From contig NZ_BSPP01000010.1 of the NCBI RefSeq assembly GCF_030161095.1, forward strand, positions 372,001 through 436,000: 64,000 nt of DNA, given 5' to 3'. Position 1 is the stretch's first letter; every line of letters begins with the position of its first letter. This DNA comes from Cypionkella aquatica (GTDB lineage Bacteria > Pseudomonadota > Alphaproteobacteria > Rhodobacterales > Rhodobacteraceae). The translations under genes and the position numbers were made by a program. The notes beneath the pieces are model-generated. The model saw only the letters and a program-made list of their open reading frames with translations, made no database searches and had not been told where the DNA came from. Positions 52,544 to 61,379 of the stretch are shown here, one piece after another.

Positions 52544-52825
52544 CTAATCCTGCCAATTCATTGCGCTAAAGCCTTCCCGAAACGCAAAGCGCTCCAGATG
52601 CTTATCAATCACCATCTTGGCATCGGCGCGCTTGTCATCGGCCACATCGGCAAAGCGCACCGACAAGGCTTCAGCCGTGGCGCTGACCTCGGCCACCCCC
52701 AAGCTGAAAGGGATCTGCCCCGCGTTTTCATCAAAACTGACCTCGATCTTATGGGCAAAATGCTTGCACAGCTGTTGCAAGTATTTTGAGGCTTTGGCGG
52801 TCTGAAATTCACCAACGAGTTGCAT
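52544..52825 (-). CDS. DUF2218 family protein
   Basis: 93 residues: ATAxxYLQQLCKHFAHK-type start (ASKYLQQLCKHFAHKIEV), FDENAGQIPFSLG and VIDKHLERFAFREGF, the conserved plan of DUF2218, a small family often near siderophore and iron-uptake genes. It is cytosolic with no signal peptide. Function unknown. It lies between tRNA genes on the opposite strand. Confidence 0.85.
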   Translation of the reverse strand: MQLVGEFQTAKASKYLQQLCKHFAHKIEVSFDENAGQIPFSLGVAEVSATAEALSVRFADVADDKRADAKMVIDKHLERFAFREGFSAMNWQD

Positions 52826-52944
52826 TGCTTATTTTCCCTTACTATTTCTATCAGGTTATATAACCGCGCTGCCGCCAAGTTCAAGCCAAACCCAAATCCC
52901 CCTTGCACCCTGCGCCGCTTTCCCCTATCTCACCCAAACCTTGA

Positions 52945-53018
52945 GGCGGGTGGGCAGGCAGGCTATGCGCTGGATTGCAAATCCATGTAGATCGGTTCGA
53001 TTCCGATACCCGCCTCCA
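52945..53018 (+). tRNA. tRNA-Cys (GCA)
   Basis: 74 nt with encoded CCA. Acceptor GGCGGGT pairs with ACCCGCC, the anticodon loop is TTGCAAA (anticodon GCA), and the T-arm is ATCGG/CCGAT around TTCGATT. The outermost anticodon-stem pair (positions 27-43) looks like a C-U mismatch, the only irregularity. Confidence 0.93.
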
Positions 53019-53052
53019 GGGATTTCCCAAAACATCTGATTTCCCAAAAGAT

Positions 53053-53703
53053 CTAATGCGGTGGCCGCTCTGGCCTTGGGCGAAACACTGGCAGCGCCCA
53101 GTCAAAGCGGATCGCCAGAATACGGATCAGGCAGGCTGCAGCCAGACCAACCCCCATCGCCACCTCGGTTGGCAAATCAACCGCCATCGCCCCGATGAAC
53201 AACACCGCCCCCGCCGCCGAAGCCGAGACATAAATCTCGCGCCGCAACAGAATCGACGGCTCTTGCCCCAGCAGATCACGGATAATCCCGCCCACCGCGG
53301 CCGTGATCACCCCCATCACCACGGCCACCAGCGGCCCCGCCCCGGCATCCAGCCCCTTGCTGGTGCCCGCAATCGTCACCAGCGCCATGCCAAACGCATC
53401 CAGATACAGCACCATCCGATAGCGCGAGCCGACCAGATGCGCGCCAAAATGGATCAGCGCGGCCATCACAAGACAGACTGCAACCGGCCTTGGGTCTGAA
53501 ACCCAGAACACCGGCACCCCCAGCAAAAGATCGCGCAAGGTGCCACCACCTACGCCCGTCACCACGCCCAGCCACAAGAACCCCAATATATCCATCTGCT
53601 TGCGCGATGCGACCAAGGCGCCAGTCACTGCAAAAACCGCAGCCGCCGCCAGATCAAGAACCTGTAGGATCGGGGTCTGCAGCAGCGGCACGATTTCGGA
53701 CAT
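53053..53703 (-). CDS. TRIC-family (UPF0126/YicG) cation channel protein
   Basis: 216 residues from ATG 53703. Two repeats of three membrane segments; the duplicated glycine motif is clear as GVVTGVGGGTLRDLLLG (about residues 47-63) and GVITAAVGGIIRDLLG (about 133-148), the TRIC/UPF0126 signature. Homologues form trimeric potassium-permeable channels; some bacterial members are tied to glycine uptake, which is notable next to two tRNA-Gly genes but may be chance. AGGAA precedes the start. Confidence 0.9.
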   Translation of the reverse strand: MSEIVPLLQTPILQVLDLAAAAVFAVTGALVASRKQMDILGFLWLGVVTGVGGGTLRDLLLGVPVFWVSDPRPVAVCLVMAALIHFGAHLVGSRYRMVLYLDAFGMALVTIAGTSKGLDAGAGPLVAVVMGVITAAVGGIIRDLLGQEPSILLRREIYVSASAAGAVLFIGAMAVDLPTEVAMGVGLAAACLIRILAIRFDWALPVFRPRPERPPH

Positions 53704-53939
53704 AGCGGCGCGTTCCTGATTTCTGGGGCGCGACAGCAGCGCCTGCATTGGTTTAGGCCAGCTTGGGCGGAAAAGCCAATGCGGGGTCTGGCGGCGACAA
53801 GATGCCAAGTAAAAGAATCAGGTTTACAATCTTTAGTATTTTGCTAGGTTTGAATAGCTGACAGAAAGCCTTTCGACACCCTCCCCGCCCTACGCCGATC
53901 CCGCCTTCTGTCCATCCCGCCTAAAGTCTTGGTGCCAAA

Positions 53940-54245
53940 GTGATCGTCTGCCATTGCCAAACCATCTCGGATCACGACATCCGCGCCGCCGTTGACTGGA
54001 TGCGCGCCGCCGACCCCGACACCATCATCACGCCGGGCAAGATCTATCATGCTTTGGGCAAGCGCGCCGATTGCGGCGGCTGCATGCCCTTGTTCCTTGA
54101 CACGATGCGTCAATCTGCGAATTTCGGTGTGGGTGCGGCAGACCAGCCGGGCCAACAGATCCCGAATCTCCGCAGCGTGAAAGGAATGTCCTATGAAGGG
54201 CGACCCAAAAGTTATCGAGTATCTCAACGCAGCTCTGCGCTCTGA
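53940..54245 (+). CDS. Bacterioferritin-associated ferredoxin (Bfd-like)
   Basis: 101 residues from GTG 53940. Cluster Cys in [11 protein letters not shown] (Cys 4, 6) and [10 protein letters not shown] (Cys 45, 48) give the C-X-C...C-X2-C pattern of Bfd. It should reduce and release iron stored in bacterioferritin. The last third (after residue 75) is not conserved in appearance and overlaps the bfr gene by 53 bases in another frame. Confidence 0.88.
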   Translation: MIVCHCQTISDHDIRAAVDWMRAADPDTIITPGKIYHALGKRADCGGCMPLFLDTMRQSANFGVGAADQPGQQIPNLRSVKGMSYEGRPKSYRVSQRSSAL

Positions 54246-54678
54246 ACTCACTGCCGTCAGCCAGTATTGGCTGCACTACCGCCTGCAGGATGATTGGGGT
54301 CTGGGCCATCTGGCGGCGAAAAGCCGTGCAGAAAGCATTGAAGAGATGAACCACGCCGACAAGCTGATCACCCGGATCATCTTTCTGGAAGGCCATCCGA
54401 ACCTGCAAAAGCTGGACCCGTTGCAGATCGGCCAAACCGTCCGCGAAACGCTGGAATGTGATCTGGCCGCCGAACATGGCGCGCGCACCCTCTATATCGA
54501 AGCGCGCCGTTACTGCGATCAGGTCGGCGATTTCGTCACCCGTGGGCTGTTTGACGAGCTGACCGCCGACGAGGAAGGCCATATCGACTTTCTGGAAACC
54601 CAGCTTGGCCTGCTGGACCGGATCGGCGACGAAAACTACGCGCAGTTGAACGCCAAGCCCGCCAATCAGGCAGAGTAA
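54193..54678 (+). CDS. bfr: Bacterioferritin
   Basis: 161 residues, full length. Ferroxidase ligands Glu18, Glu51, His54, Glu94, Glu127 and His130 and the haem ligand Met52 (EEMNHADKL) are all present. A 24-mer cage that oxidises and stores iron. It starts inside the 3' end of the bfd-like gene, so the pair is translationally linked. A strong terminator follows. Confidence 0.95.
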   Translation: MKGDPKVIEYLNAALRSELTAVSQYWLHYRLQDDWGLGHLAAKSRAESIEEMNHADKLITRIIFLEGHPNLQKLDPLQIGQTVRETLECDLAAEHGARTLYIEARRYCDQVGDFVTRGLFDELTADEEGHIDFLETQLGLLDRIGDENYAQLNAKPANQAE

Positions 54679-54707
54679 AGCGGCGCGTTTCACGCCTCGA
54701 ACATATC

Positions 54708-54737
54708 AAAACGGCGGAGGATGTCCTCCGCCGTTTT
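54708..54737 (+). terminator. Terminator after bfr
   Basis: AAAACGGCGGAGGA (54708-54721) pairs with TCCTCCGCCGTTTT (54724-54737), 14 bp, followed by CTTTGC. Nothing else but the palindrome next to tdh was found in the 210-base gap. Confidence 0.85.
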
Positions 54738-54872
54738 CTTTGCAAAAGCAGCCGTCAATTGCACGATCTGGGCTAGCAAGCCCGCGATTTTTGGGGTGGC
54801 ACTTTGTGGGCAAAAGTTAAGAAAGTCTGAACGATCGCCCACAAGCCTTTGATTCTGCGTAAACGGACCCCT

Positions 54873-54888
54873 TGTCCACGCGTGGACA
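54873..54888. repeat. 16-base perfect palindrome abutting the tdh stop codon
   Basis: TGTCCACGCGTGGACA, perfectly symmetric, ends one base before the minus-strand tdh stop. It could form a 3'-end hairpin in the kbl-tdh mRNA, but lacks a T-run; a protein-binding role is also possible. Confidence 0.6.
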
Positions 54889-55914
54889 CTACGCCCAATC
54901 CAGCACAACCTTACCCGATTGCCCTGACCGCATGACCTCAAACCCGGTCTGGAATTCATCCACCCCAAAGCGGTGCGTGATGACTTTCCGAACGTCGAGA
55001 CCATTCTCCAGCATCGCGATCATCTTGTACCAGGTCTCAAAAATCTCACGCCCATAAACGCCTTTTATTGTGATGGCCTTGAACACGATCCGGCTCCAAT
55101 CCACGGGGGATTTCCCCGGCGGAATCCCCAGCATCGCGATCTTGCCCCCCATCACCATCGCCTCAATCATCTGATCAAGCCCGCGCTGATTGCCCGACAT
55201 CTCCATCCCGACATCAAAGCCCTGCACGATCTTCAGCCGCGCCATCACCTCGCGCAGATCCTCGGTGGCCACATTCACCGGCGTCACATCCGCCACCTCA
55301 GCCGCCAATTTCAACCGCGCCGGGTTCACATCCGTGATCACCACATGCCGCGCCCCGACATGCCGCGCCACCGCCGCCGCCATGATCCCGATCGGCCCCG
55401 CCCCGGTGATCAAAACATCCTCACCCACCAGATCGAAACTCAGCGCCGTATGCACCGCATTGCCCAAAGGATCGAGGATCGCACCAATCTCATCATCAAT
55501 GGAATCCGGCAACGGCACCACATTGAACGCAGGCAGCCGCAGATATTCCGCAAACGCGCCGGGTTCATTCACCCCAATGCCGCGCGTGGCCGGATCGAGA
55601 TGGAACTTCCCAGCCCGAGACTGCCGCGACAACTTGCCGATCAAATGCCCCTCACCCGAGCAACGCTGGCCAATCGCCAACCCCTCGACCAAAGCGCCCT
55701 TGGCGACAATCTCACCGGCAAACTCATGCCCGGTGACCAGCCCCACCGGCACCGTCCGCGCAGCCCATTCATCCCAATTCCAGATATGAATATCAGTGCC
55801 GCAAATCCCGGTCTTCTTCACCTTGATCAGCACATCCTCGGGCCCAATCTCGGGCACACCGCGGTCTTGCATCCACAGCCCAACCTCAGCCTTCGCCTTG
55901 ACCAAAGATTTCAT
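54889..55914 (-). CDS. tdh: L-threonine 3-dehydrogenase
   Basis: 341 residues of the zinc-dependent MDR family. [16 protein letters not shown] carries the catalytic Zn Cys, [11 protein letters not shown] the His/Glu pair, and [21 protein letters not shown] the NAD fold. It oxidises L-threonine to 2-amino-3-ketobutyrate. The structural-zinc Cys cluster of E. coli Tdh is reduced here ([10 protein letters not shown] only), suggesting loss of the structural zinc. The ATG overlaps the kbl stop by four bases, so both enzymes of the pathway are coupled. Confidence 0.93.
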   Translation of the reverse strand: MKSLVKAKAEVGLWMQDRGVPEIGPEDVLIKVKKTGICGTDIHIWNWDEWAARTVPVGLVTGHEFAGEIVAKGALVEGLAIGQRCSGEGHLIGKLSRQSRAGKFHLDPATRGIGVNEPGAFAEYLRLPAFNVVPLPDSIDDEIGAILDPLGNAVHTALSFDLVGEDVLITGAGPIGIMAAAVARHVGARHVVITDVNPARLKLAAEVADVTPVNVATEDLREVMARLKIVQGFDVGMEMSGNQRGLDQMIEAMVMGGKIAMLGIPPGKSPVDWSRIVFKAITIKGVYGREIFETWYKMIAMLENGLDVRKVITHRFGVDEFQTGFEVMRSGQSGKVVLDWA

Positions 55915-57101
55915 CGGATCGCCCTCACTTCCTTGCCCGCCGCCTCAAACGCAGCCAGCGCAAAATCCAGATCATCGGTGCTCAGCGCCGCATTCATCTG
56001 CGTCCTGATCCGCGCCCCACCGTGAGGAACAACAGGATAGAAAAACGCCGAGACCATCACTCCGCGCGCGTCCAAAGCCCGCGCAAACGCCTGAGCCAAG
56101 GGCGCATCACCCAGCATCACCGGCACAATCGGATGCTCACCGGGCAGCAATCGGAACCCGATCGCCTCCAGCCCCGCGCGCCAGTAGGCCGCATTGTGGA
56201 ATAGTTTTTCCCGCAGATCATCAGCTGCCTCGACAATATCCAACGCCGCCAGCGCCGCTCCCACCACCGCAGGCGGCAGGGCGTTTGAAAACAAATACGG
56301 CCGCGCCCGCTGGCGCAGCAAATCAATCATCGGCTGCGGCCCGGCGATATAACCGCCCAAAGCGCCACCCAAGGCCTTGCCCAAAGTGCCGGTCAATACA
56401 TCGACCTTCACCCCGGCATGAAACGGCGCCCCCCGCCCCTGTGGCCCCATGAAGCCTGTAGCGTGGCAATCATCTACCATGGTCAGCGCGCCATATTTCT
56501 CGGCCAAAGCCGAAATCGCGCCAAGATTGGCAAGCGTGCCATCCATCGAGAACACGCCATCCGTCGCAATCATGATAAACCGCGCGCCATCAGCCACGGC
56601 TTTCAGCAACTGAACCTCAAGATCGACCATATCATTATTGGCAAAACGGTAACGCTTGGCCTTGCAGAGCCGCACCCCGTCAATGATCGAGGCGTGATTC
56701 AGACTGTCAGAGACAATCGCATCGGCCTCACCCAACAAAGGCTCAAACAGCCCGCCATTGGCATCAAAACAGGCAGCGAACAGGATCGAATCCTCCATGC
56801 CCAGAAAACCCGCGATCCGCTGTTCCAACTGACGGTGCAAGTCCTGTGTGCCGCAAATGAACCGCACCGAGGCCATGCCGTAGCCGTGGCTGTCCATCGC
56901 CGCCTTGGCAGCCATGACCAGTCGGGGATCATCCGCGAGACCCAGATAATTATTGGCGCAAAGATTAAGCATCTCACGCCCAGCCACCCGCACCCTTGCG
57001 CTCTGTGCCGCCTCAATCAACCGCTCCCGCTTCATCAGGCCATCGGCCTCGATCCCGGCAAGCGTATCTCGCAAATGGTTTAGAAATCTTGAATCTGTCA
57101 T
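55911..57101 (-). CDS. kbl: Glycine C-acetyltransferase (2-amino-3-ketobutyrate CoA ligase)
   Basis: 396 residues, fold-type I PLP enzyme. [45 protein letters not shown] and the PLP Lys in [10 protein letters not shown] are present. It cleaves 2-amino-3-ketobutyrate with CoA to glycine and acetyl-CoA, the step after Tdh. GGAGGA precedes the ATG. Feeding glycine and serine pools links it to sdaA earlier in the window. An inverted repeat lies upstream next to a possible promoter. Confidence 0.95.
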   Translation of the reverse strand: MTDSRFLNHLRDTLAGIEADGLMKRERLIEAAQSARVRVAGREMLNLCANNYLGLADDPRLVMAAKAAMDSHGYGMASVRFICGTQDLHRQLEQRIAGFLGMEDSILFAACFDANGGLFEPLLGEADAIVSDSLNHASIIDGVRLCKAKRYRFANNDMVDLEVQLLKAVADGARFIMIATDGVFSMDGTLANLGAISALAEKYGALTMVDDCHATGFMGPQGRGAPFHAGVKVDVLTGTLGKALGGALGGYIAGPQPMIDLLRQRARPYLFSNALPPAVVGAALAALDIVEAADDLREKLFHNAAYWRAGLEAIGFRLLPGEHPIVPVMLGDAPLAQAFARALDARGVMVSAFFYPVVPHGGARIRTQMNAALSTDDLDFALAAFEAAGKEVRAIR

Positions 57102-57148
57102 GGCAGAACTTCCTCCAGTTTAACGGAATTAATCGCAACTGCGCGCGA

Positions 57149-57177
57149 AAGTCAACATAGCGGAATAAAATCCGCTA
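57149..57177 (-). promoter_or_regulatory. Putative kbl-tdh promoter -35 with upstream operator
   Basis: TAGCGGA (57158-57164) and TCCGCTA (57171-57177) form a 7-6-7 inverted repeat. Just beside it on the minus strand, TTGACT at 57155-57150 is a good -35 box, with GATTAAT-type sequence 16 bases on as -10. The repeat lies immediately upstream of -35, where an activator would bind. The HTH-cupin regulator encoded next door is the obvious candidate. Confidence 0.5.
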
Positions 57178-57202
57178 AAACGGACCTCCGTTCACATTGG
57201 TC

Positions 57203-57236
57203 GAAATATCCTCGGGGTCCGGGGGCGAGCCCGCGG
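57203..57236. repeat. Degenerate gene-end element after the HTH-cupin gene
   Basis: GAAATATCCTCGGGGTCCGG followed by GGGCGAGCCCGCGG, a GC-rich hairpin-forming patch preceded by AAATATCC, resembling the half element at 62867-62910. It lies just beyond the regulator stop on the minus strand. Confidence 0.4.
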
Positions 57237-57241
57237 CGATG

Positions 57242-57802
57242 TCAACTGTCCTGAACGATCAGCAAGGCCCGTGCAGCGCCCGACTCGGCGGCAATCGCAT
57301 GATCACGGTCGGCGGGATACCGCGCCGTATCCCCCGGCCCCAGCACCTGCTCATCCTCACCCGAGCGGACACGGATCTGCCCCTCGATCACCGTCAGATG
57401 CTCGCGGCAGCCAGCACTGTGCGGCTCGGACTCCAACAACCCATTGATTGCAAATCGCAAATCATAAACCTCATGCTCGCCCACAGCATCGGCAGGCGAC
57501 AGGATACGGATTGAAACGCCAAGACCGCGACCGCCGATCACTGGGGCTGCCCCGGCGCGCACGACCTCGATTCCCGGCTCGGGACGGCCCTCCAGCAGCC
57601 CCGCAAAATCAACCTGCAACGCCTGCGTCAGATTCCACAAAGTCGCCACGGTGGGCGAGGATTCACCACGTTCAATCTGGCTGACCATAGAGCGGCTGAC
57701 GCCCGATAGTTTGGCAACAGCATCGAGGCTTAGCCCACGCGCCTTGCGCGCCTCACGCAACGAGGCTGCCAATCTGTCGTGGATATCAGACCTTGGATTC
57801 AT
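57242..57802 (-). CDS. XRE-cupin transcriptional regulator
   Basis: About 186 residues from ATG 57802, with AGGG seven bases upstream. The N-terminal HTH (LREARKARGLSLDAVAKLSG, SRSMVSQIERGESSPTVATLW) is followed by a C-terminal cupin (REHLTVIEGQIRVRSGED, VLGPGDTARYPADRDHAI). This architecture (PuuR/SutR-like) senses a small ligand in the cupin. It is encoded just upstream of kbl-tdh in the same orientation, so threonine or glycine catabolism is the likely target; the Puu-like operon elsewhere in the window is another possibility, since PuuR has the same architecture. Confidence 0.88.
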   Translation of the reverse strand: MNPRSDIHDRLAASLREARKARGLSLDAVAKLSGVSRSMVSQIERGESSPTVATLWNLTQALQVDFAGLLEGRPEPGIEVVRAGAAPVIGGRGLGVSIRILSPADAVGEHEVYDLRFAINGLLESEPHSAGCREHLTVIEGQIRVRSGEDEQVLGPGDTARYPADRDHAIAAESGAARALLIVQDS

Positions 57803-57857
57803 GCGCATACCCTGCATAGACAGAAGCAATCCGTCAACGCCCCGCCCGCAACCGCGC

Positions 57858-57901
57858 CGATTTCCGCGCGGAAATCGTGTACGGAATTCGCGCGAATTCC
57901 G
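57858..57901. repeat. Paired 20-base palindromes (copy B)
   Basis: CGATTTCCGCGCGGAAATCG at 57858-57877 and CGGAATTCGCGCGAATTCCG at 57882-57901, each a perfect palindrome, four bases apart. The first is identical to the second palindrome of copy A (47156-47175). It lies 20 bases after the selO stop. Confidence 0.88.
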
Positions 57902-57921
57902 CCCCGGTCAAGCTGTCGCGC

Positions 57922-59331
57922 TCAGGTGCCGCAATAGGTCACATAGCGCCCAAAGCCGATTGGCGCAGGCAACGTGAATGCCTCGCGCCCCAATTCCGGG
58001 GCGAACGGGTGTTGAACCTGGGTCAAAAGTGCCTGAAACGGTGCGATATCGCCCGCGTTTGCCGCCTCTAGTGCAGCTTCCACCAGATGATTGCGCGGGA
58101 TCACCGCCGGATTTGCTGCAAGCATCGCAGCCTTTGCATCTGTCGCCACGCGCGCGCGCCAGCGCGGCAACCATGCGATGATCGCCGCCCTATCCTCGAA
58201 CAGCGCCAGAAAGGCGCCCTCATCGCTGAAAACCCCAGCCAAGCGCCGAAACGCCAATGTCCAATCAACCCCTTGGATTGCCGACAGAAAATCATCCGCC
58301 AACGCACCGTCGCCCGGATCCACCCCGTGCAGTCCCAATTTATTACGCATCACTGCAAGCCATTCCGTGCGATAGATTGCGGCGATTGCCTCCAAGCGCG
58401 CATTGGCCAGATCGACCGCCTTGCTTTCATCCGAATCGAAAAACGGCAGCAAAGCTTCGGCAAGGCGCGCCAGATTCCAGCCCAAAATCAGCGGCTGATT
58501 GGCAAAGGCATAGCGGCCCTGCCGGTCGATCGAGGAAAACACCGTCCCCGGCGCGTAATGCTCCATAAACGCGCAGGGGCCGTAGTCAATCGTCTCACCC
58601 GAAAGCGCCATATTGTCGGTGTTCATCACGCCATGAATGAATCCCACGCCCATCCACTGCGCGATCAGCCGCGCTTGCGCGGCCACCACCGCATCAAACA
58701 AACCCAGTGCCCCAATCGCCCCCGGATAATGTCGCGCGATGGTATAATCCAGCAATCGCTTGAGCTTATCCATCTCGCCGCGCTTGGCGAAATATTGAAA
58801 CGTGCCGACCCGGATGTGGCTGGCAGCGATCCGCGCCACCACCGCGCCCGGCAAAGCGCCCGCCTCACGCCGCACTTTCTCGCCGGTCATCACTACAGCC
58901 AAAGACCGCGTCGTCGGGATGCCAAAAGCCGCCATCGCCTCAGAGATCAGATATTCGCGCAGCATCGGCCCCAACGCCGCCTTGCCATCGCCGCCGCGCG
59001 AAAACGCCGTGCGGCCCGAGCCTTTCAGCTGCAAATCCCAGCGCCGCCCATCCGGCCCCAGAAACTCGCCCAGCAAATGCGCCCGCCCATCGCCCAAAGT
59101 CGGCGAATAGCCGCCAAACTGATGCCCGGCATAGGCCAAAGCCGCAGGATCCGCGCCCGGCGGCACCACAGCGCCAGAAAACCAACCTGCGGCATCGTCG
59201 ATCTGCAGCCCCAGATCCGCTGCCAGCGCCGTATTCAGCACCACCACTTCGGGCGCGGGTGCGACATCAGGCGCTTGCCGCAGATAGCTTCCCGGCAGAT
59301 CGCGCAGATAGCTGTTGTCGAACTGGATCAT
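57922..59331 (-). CDS. selO: Protein adenylyltransferase SelO (YdiU)
   Basis: 469 residues of the SelO pseudokinase-like family that transfers AMP to protein hydroxyls. AYAGHQFGGYSPTLGDGRAH, LQLKGSGRTAFSRGGDGK, FIHGVMNTDNMALSGETIDYGP (metal/ATP-binding) and the near-terminal Cys in YVTYCGT are present. That Cys takes the place of the selenocysteine found in some eukaryotic members and may form a regulatory disulfide. Predicted role is redox-linked AMPylation during oxidative stress, matching gor and GST in the window. Confidence 0.93.
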   Translation of the reverse strand: MIQFDNSYLRDLPGSYLRQAPDVAPAPEVVVLNTALAADLGLQIDDAAGWFSGAVVPPGADPAALAYAGHQFGGYSPTLGDGRAHLLGEFLGPDGRRWDLQLKGSGRTAFSRGGDGKAALGPMLREYLISEAMAAFGIPTTRSLAVVMTGEKVRREAGALPGAVVARIAASHIRVGTFQYFAKRGEMDKLKRLLDYTIARHYPGAIGALGLFDAVVAAQARLIAQWMGVGFIHGVMNTDNMALSGETIDYGPCAFMEHYAPGTVFSSIDRQGRYAFANQPLILGWNLARLAEALLPFFDSDESKAVDLANARLEAIAAIYRTEWLAVMRNKLGLHGVDPGDGALADDFLSAIQGVDWTLAFRRLAGVFSDEGAFLALFEDRAAIIAWLPRWRARVATDAKAAMLAANPAVIPRNHLVEAALEAANAGDIAPFQALLTQVQHPFAPELGREAFTLPAPIGFGRYVTYCGT

Positions 59332-59463
59332 CGCGACTCTCCTGGATCAGAGATTGGGCCCTTGCCAAGGATATGGCCGTCGCATCCAAGCCAAGCAAGC
59401 GTGCAAGCTGCAAAAGCACCATACATTGGCCTGAAACATCAATAGATTGAGATTTTGGGAAAT

Positions 59464-59540
<77 letters not shown>

Positions 59541-59582
59541 ACTGCTTGCCTCTTAGCTGGCTTTATCAGGATTGAAAAGCCG

Positions 59583-60059
59583 CTATCCGCCAGAACATGG
59601 CCAAACTGCAAGAGATTGATCCAAAGCCGCACTGCGCAACTGCGATCCGGGCGCAATTCCCATCCGAGCAGCCAAGCCGCCGTTGATTTCCAACACCACA
59701 GCGACACCCTCGCCGCCATCAATCGGGGTTTCATCCTGCGGAACAGCATTGCTGTGCACCGCCGTCACCAGCCCGGTCTCATCGGCAAACACCATGTCAA
59801 GCGGCAACAGCGTGTTCTTCATCCAGAAATAGGCATGTTTCGGCTGATCATACACAAAAAGCATCCCCGCCGAGGCGGGCATCTTTTCGACAAACATCAA
59901 GCCTTTGCTGCGCTTCGCCTCGGTATCGGCAACCTCAACCGAGAATCGCTGCACTCCCGAAGGTCCGCGCAGTTCAACAGCATCAGGCGCGCAGCCCGCA
60001 TAGGCGGCGCCTCCCCATAGCAAAGTCATTGCAATCAGCTGTGAACCGAAGCTTCCCAT
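59583..60059 (-). CDS. DUF192 family exported protein
   Basis: About 158 residues from ATG 60059. A signal peptide (SQLIAMTLLWGGAAYAG) is followed by the DUF192 fold: FSVEVADTEAKRSKGLMFVE, PKHAYFWMKNTLLPLDMVF and VLEINGGLAARMGI. Function unknown; members are small periplasmic or membrane-linked proteins. The start lies 25 bases inside the end of the cold-shock-domain gene, with AGGTG seven bases upstream, so the two are probably co-transcribed; ATG 60029 is the alternative. Confidence 0.83.
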   Translation of the reverse strand: MGSFGSQLIAMTLLWGGAAYAGCAPDAVELRGPSGVQRFSVEVADTEAKRSKGLMFVEKMPASAGMLFVYDQPKHAYFWMKNTLLPLDMVFADETGLVTAVHSNAVPQDETPIDGGEGVAVVLEINGGLAARMGIAPGSQLRSAALDQSLAVWPCSGG

Positions 60060-60562
60060 GACAACACCTGTACCGCCATCCGTCCCCGTTTGCCCTCGAC
60101 GATGCGCAGGCACACAGCCTCGCCCGCCGCAAGATCCGCGAAACCGGAGTGGCGCAGCACTTCGACATGCACGAAGACATCTTCGTTGCGGCCAAAGACA
60201 TTGGCAAAGCCAAAACCCTTGCCCTTGTCGAACCACTTCACCCGTGCCGGTTCCATCGGCAGGATCGCGATTTCTTCTGGCGTTGTACGCTCGGTATCTT
60301 CGCCCAGCGGAAATACAGATCCGGCCGGAGGCTCGATTTTAACGACCTCTACCGCCTGCACCCCGCGTTGGGTTTGCTGCACTTTCACCGTGATCCCGGC
60401 GCCATCGGCAACCGAGCTTTGCCCGTAATTTCGCAACACATTGGCGTGCAGCAATATATCCCCAGAGTGTCCCTCTGCGACTATAAAGCCAAAACCCTTG
60501 GCTGGATCGAACCACTTCACGAGGCCGTGCAGAATTTGCACGTCCAAATCTTCATCATTCAT
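60035..60562 (-). CDS. Double cold-shock-domain protein
   Basis: 175 residues with two CSDs: residues about 10-78 (VKWFDPAKGFGFIV, DILLHANVL) and about 107-172 (VKWFDKGKGFGFANVF, DVFVHVEVL), joined by an acidic linker (PLGEDTERTTPEE). Each has RNP1 (KGFGF) and RNP2-like strands that bind single-stranded nucleic acid. Two-domain CSD proteins are common in alphaproteobacteria. The 118-base gap upstream contains its leader; no cold-box was recognised. Overlaps the DUF192 gene by 25 bases. Confidence 0.92.
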   Translation of the reverse strand: MNDEDLDVQILHGLVKWFDPAKGFGFIVAEGHSGDILLHANVLRNYGQSSVADGAGITVKVQQTQRGVQAVEVVKIEPPAGSVFPLGEDTERTTPEEIAILPMEPARVKWFDKGKGFGFANVFGRNEDVFVHVEVLRHSGFADLAAGEAVCLRIVEGKRGRMAVQVLSWEASVHS

Positions 60563-60680
60563 AGAAGGACCGTTTCCCCAGATAAAGCCCCTAGGGTTTA
60601 GTCATGCAGGCATTATTGGGGCGGTTGCAAGCGCTATCTTTTCTGCATTTTCGCACAGATCATTTCGCGCTTCGTGAAAT

Positions 60681-61283
60681 TTACGGATTAAGTCGCAAAA
60701 TTTCCCACGGCTTATCAATGGCTTGGCGTGACCAGCGAAACCGATCATGCAACCTAAAGGTGCCATCAGCCCAGAACTCCATCTCTAAAGGAACAATCCG
60801 AAAGCCGCCCCAGAACGCCGGGCGTGTGGGATTCGCACCCTGCGCGGCGGTGACCTTTGCCACCTCGGCCATCAGGGCCAAACGCGACGAAAGCGGCTGC
60901 GACTGGTCGCTGGCCCAGGCCCCCAAACGCGACTTCAGACTGCGGCTGGCATAGTACGCATCCGCAGGCGCGCCCTCTTCCCGGCTGACCAAACCGCGCA
61001 CCCGGATCTGACGGCGCAGGCTTTTCCAATGCAGCACAAACGCCGCCTTCCCCGAAGCATCCAACTCGCGCCCCTTGGCCGAGCCATAATTGGTGTAGAA
61101 CACAAAGGCTGCAGGCTCGATATCCTTCAGCAGCACCATCCGCACATTCGGCATACCCTCCGCATCCACCGTCGCAAGCGCAATCGCATTGGGATCGTTC
61201 GGCTCGACCGGCTCCGCCTCTGCCAACCAGCTTTTCGCAATGGCAAACGGGTCATCGCCCGCAAAAATTCCGCTTCTGTCCAT
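60681..61283 (-). CDS. pdxH: Pyridoxamine 5'-phosphate oxidase
   Basis: 200 residues, full length. [63 protein letters not shown] and the C-terminal WEILRLNP are all family hallmarks. FMN-dependent oxidation of PNP/PMP to pyridoxal phosphate supplies cofactor for the many PLP enzymes near it (kbl, DegT-type; sdaA is Fe-S and does not use it). Divergent from fabI across a 96-base gap. Confidence 0.95.
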   Translation of the reverse strand: MDRSGIFAGDDPFAIAKSWLAEAEPVEPNDPNAIALATVDAEGMPNVRMVLLKDIEPAAFVFYTNYGSAKGRELDASGKAAFVLHWKSLRRQIRVRGLVSREEGAPADAYYASRSLKSRLGAWASDQSQPLSSRLALMAEVAKVTAAQGANPTRPAFWGGFRIVPLEMEFWADGTFRLHDRFRWSRQAIDKPWEILRLNP

Positions 61284-61379
61284 GATCTTCCTCTTTTGAC
61301 GAGATGGCGCACCCTTGATGCAGAGCGGCCTTTCGCCTACACAACTTCTTCAGGAAATAGGGTGGACGGGGAAGACCGA

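Noticed and set aside
52162-53018. tRNA cluster as a prophage or island attachment site
   Set aside because: No integrase, no tRNA 3'-end duplicate beyond the full second gene, and flanking genes have host-like composition.
53819-53870. AT-rich stretch before the Bfd-like gene as an Irr or Fur box
   Set aside because: TTTAGTATTTTGCTAGG does not match the ICE motif or a 7-1-7 Fur palindrome well enough to call.
54973-56025. 350-residue plus-strand ORF opposite tdh and kbl
   Set aside because: His/Arg/Pro-rich antisense frame; crosses the real tdh-kbl junction without any domain.
58087-59445. 452-residue plus-strand ORF opposite selO
   Set aside because: Arg/His/Gln-rich composition typical of antisense frames; selO on the other strand has all its motifs.
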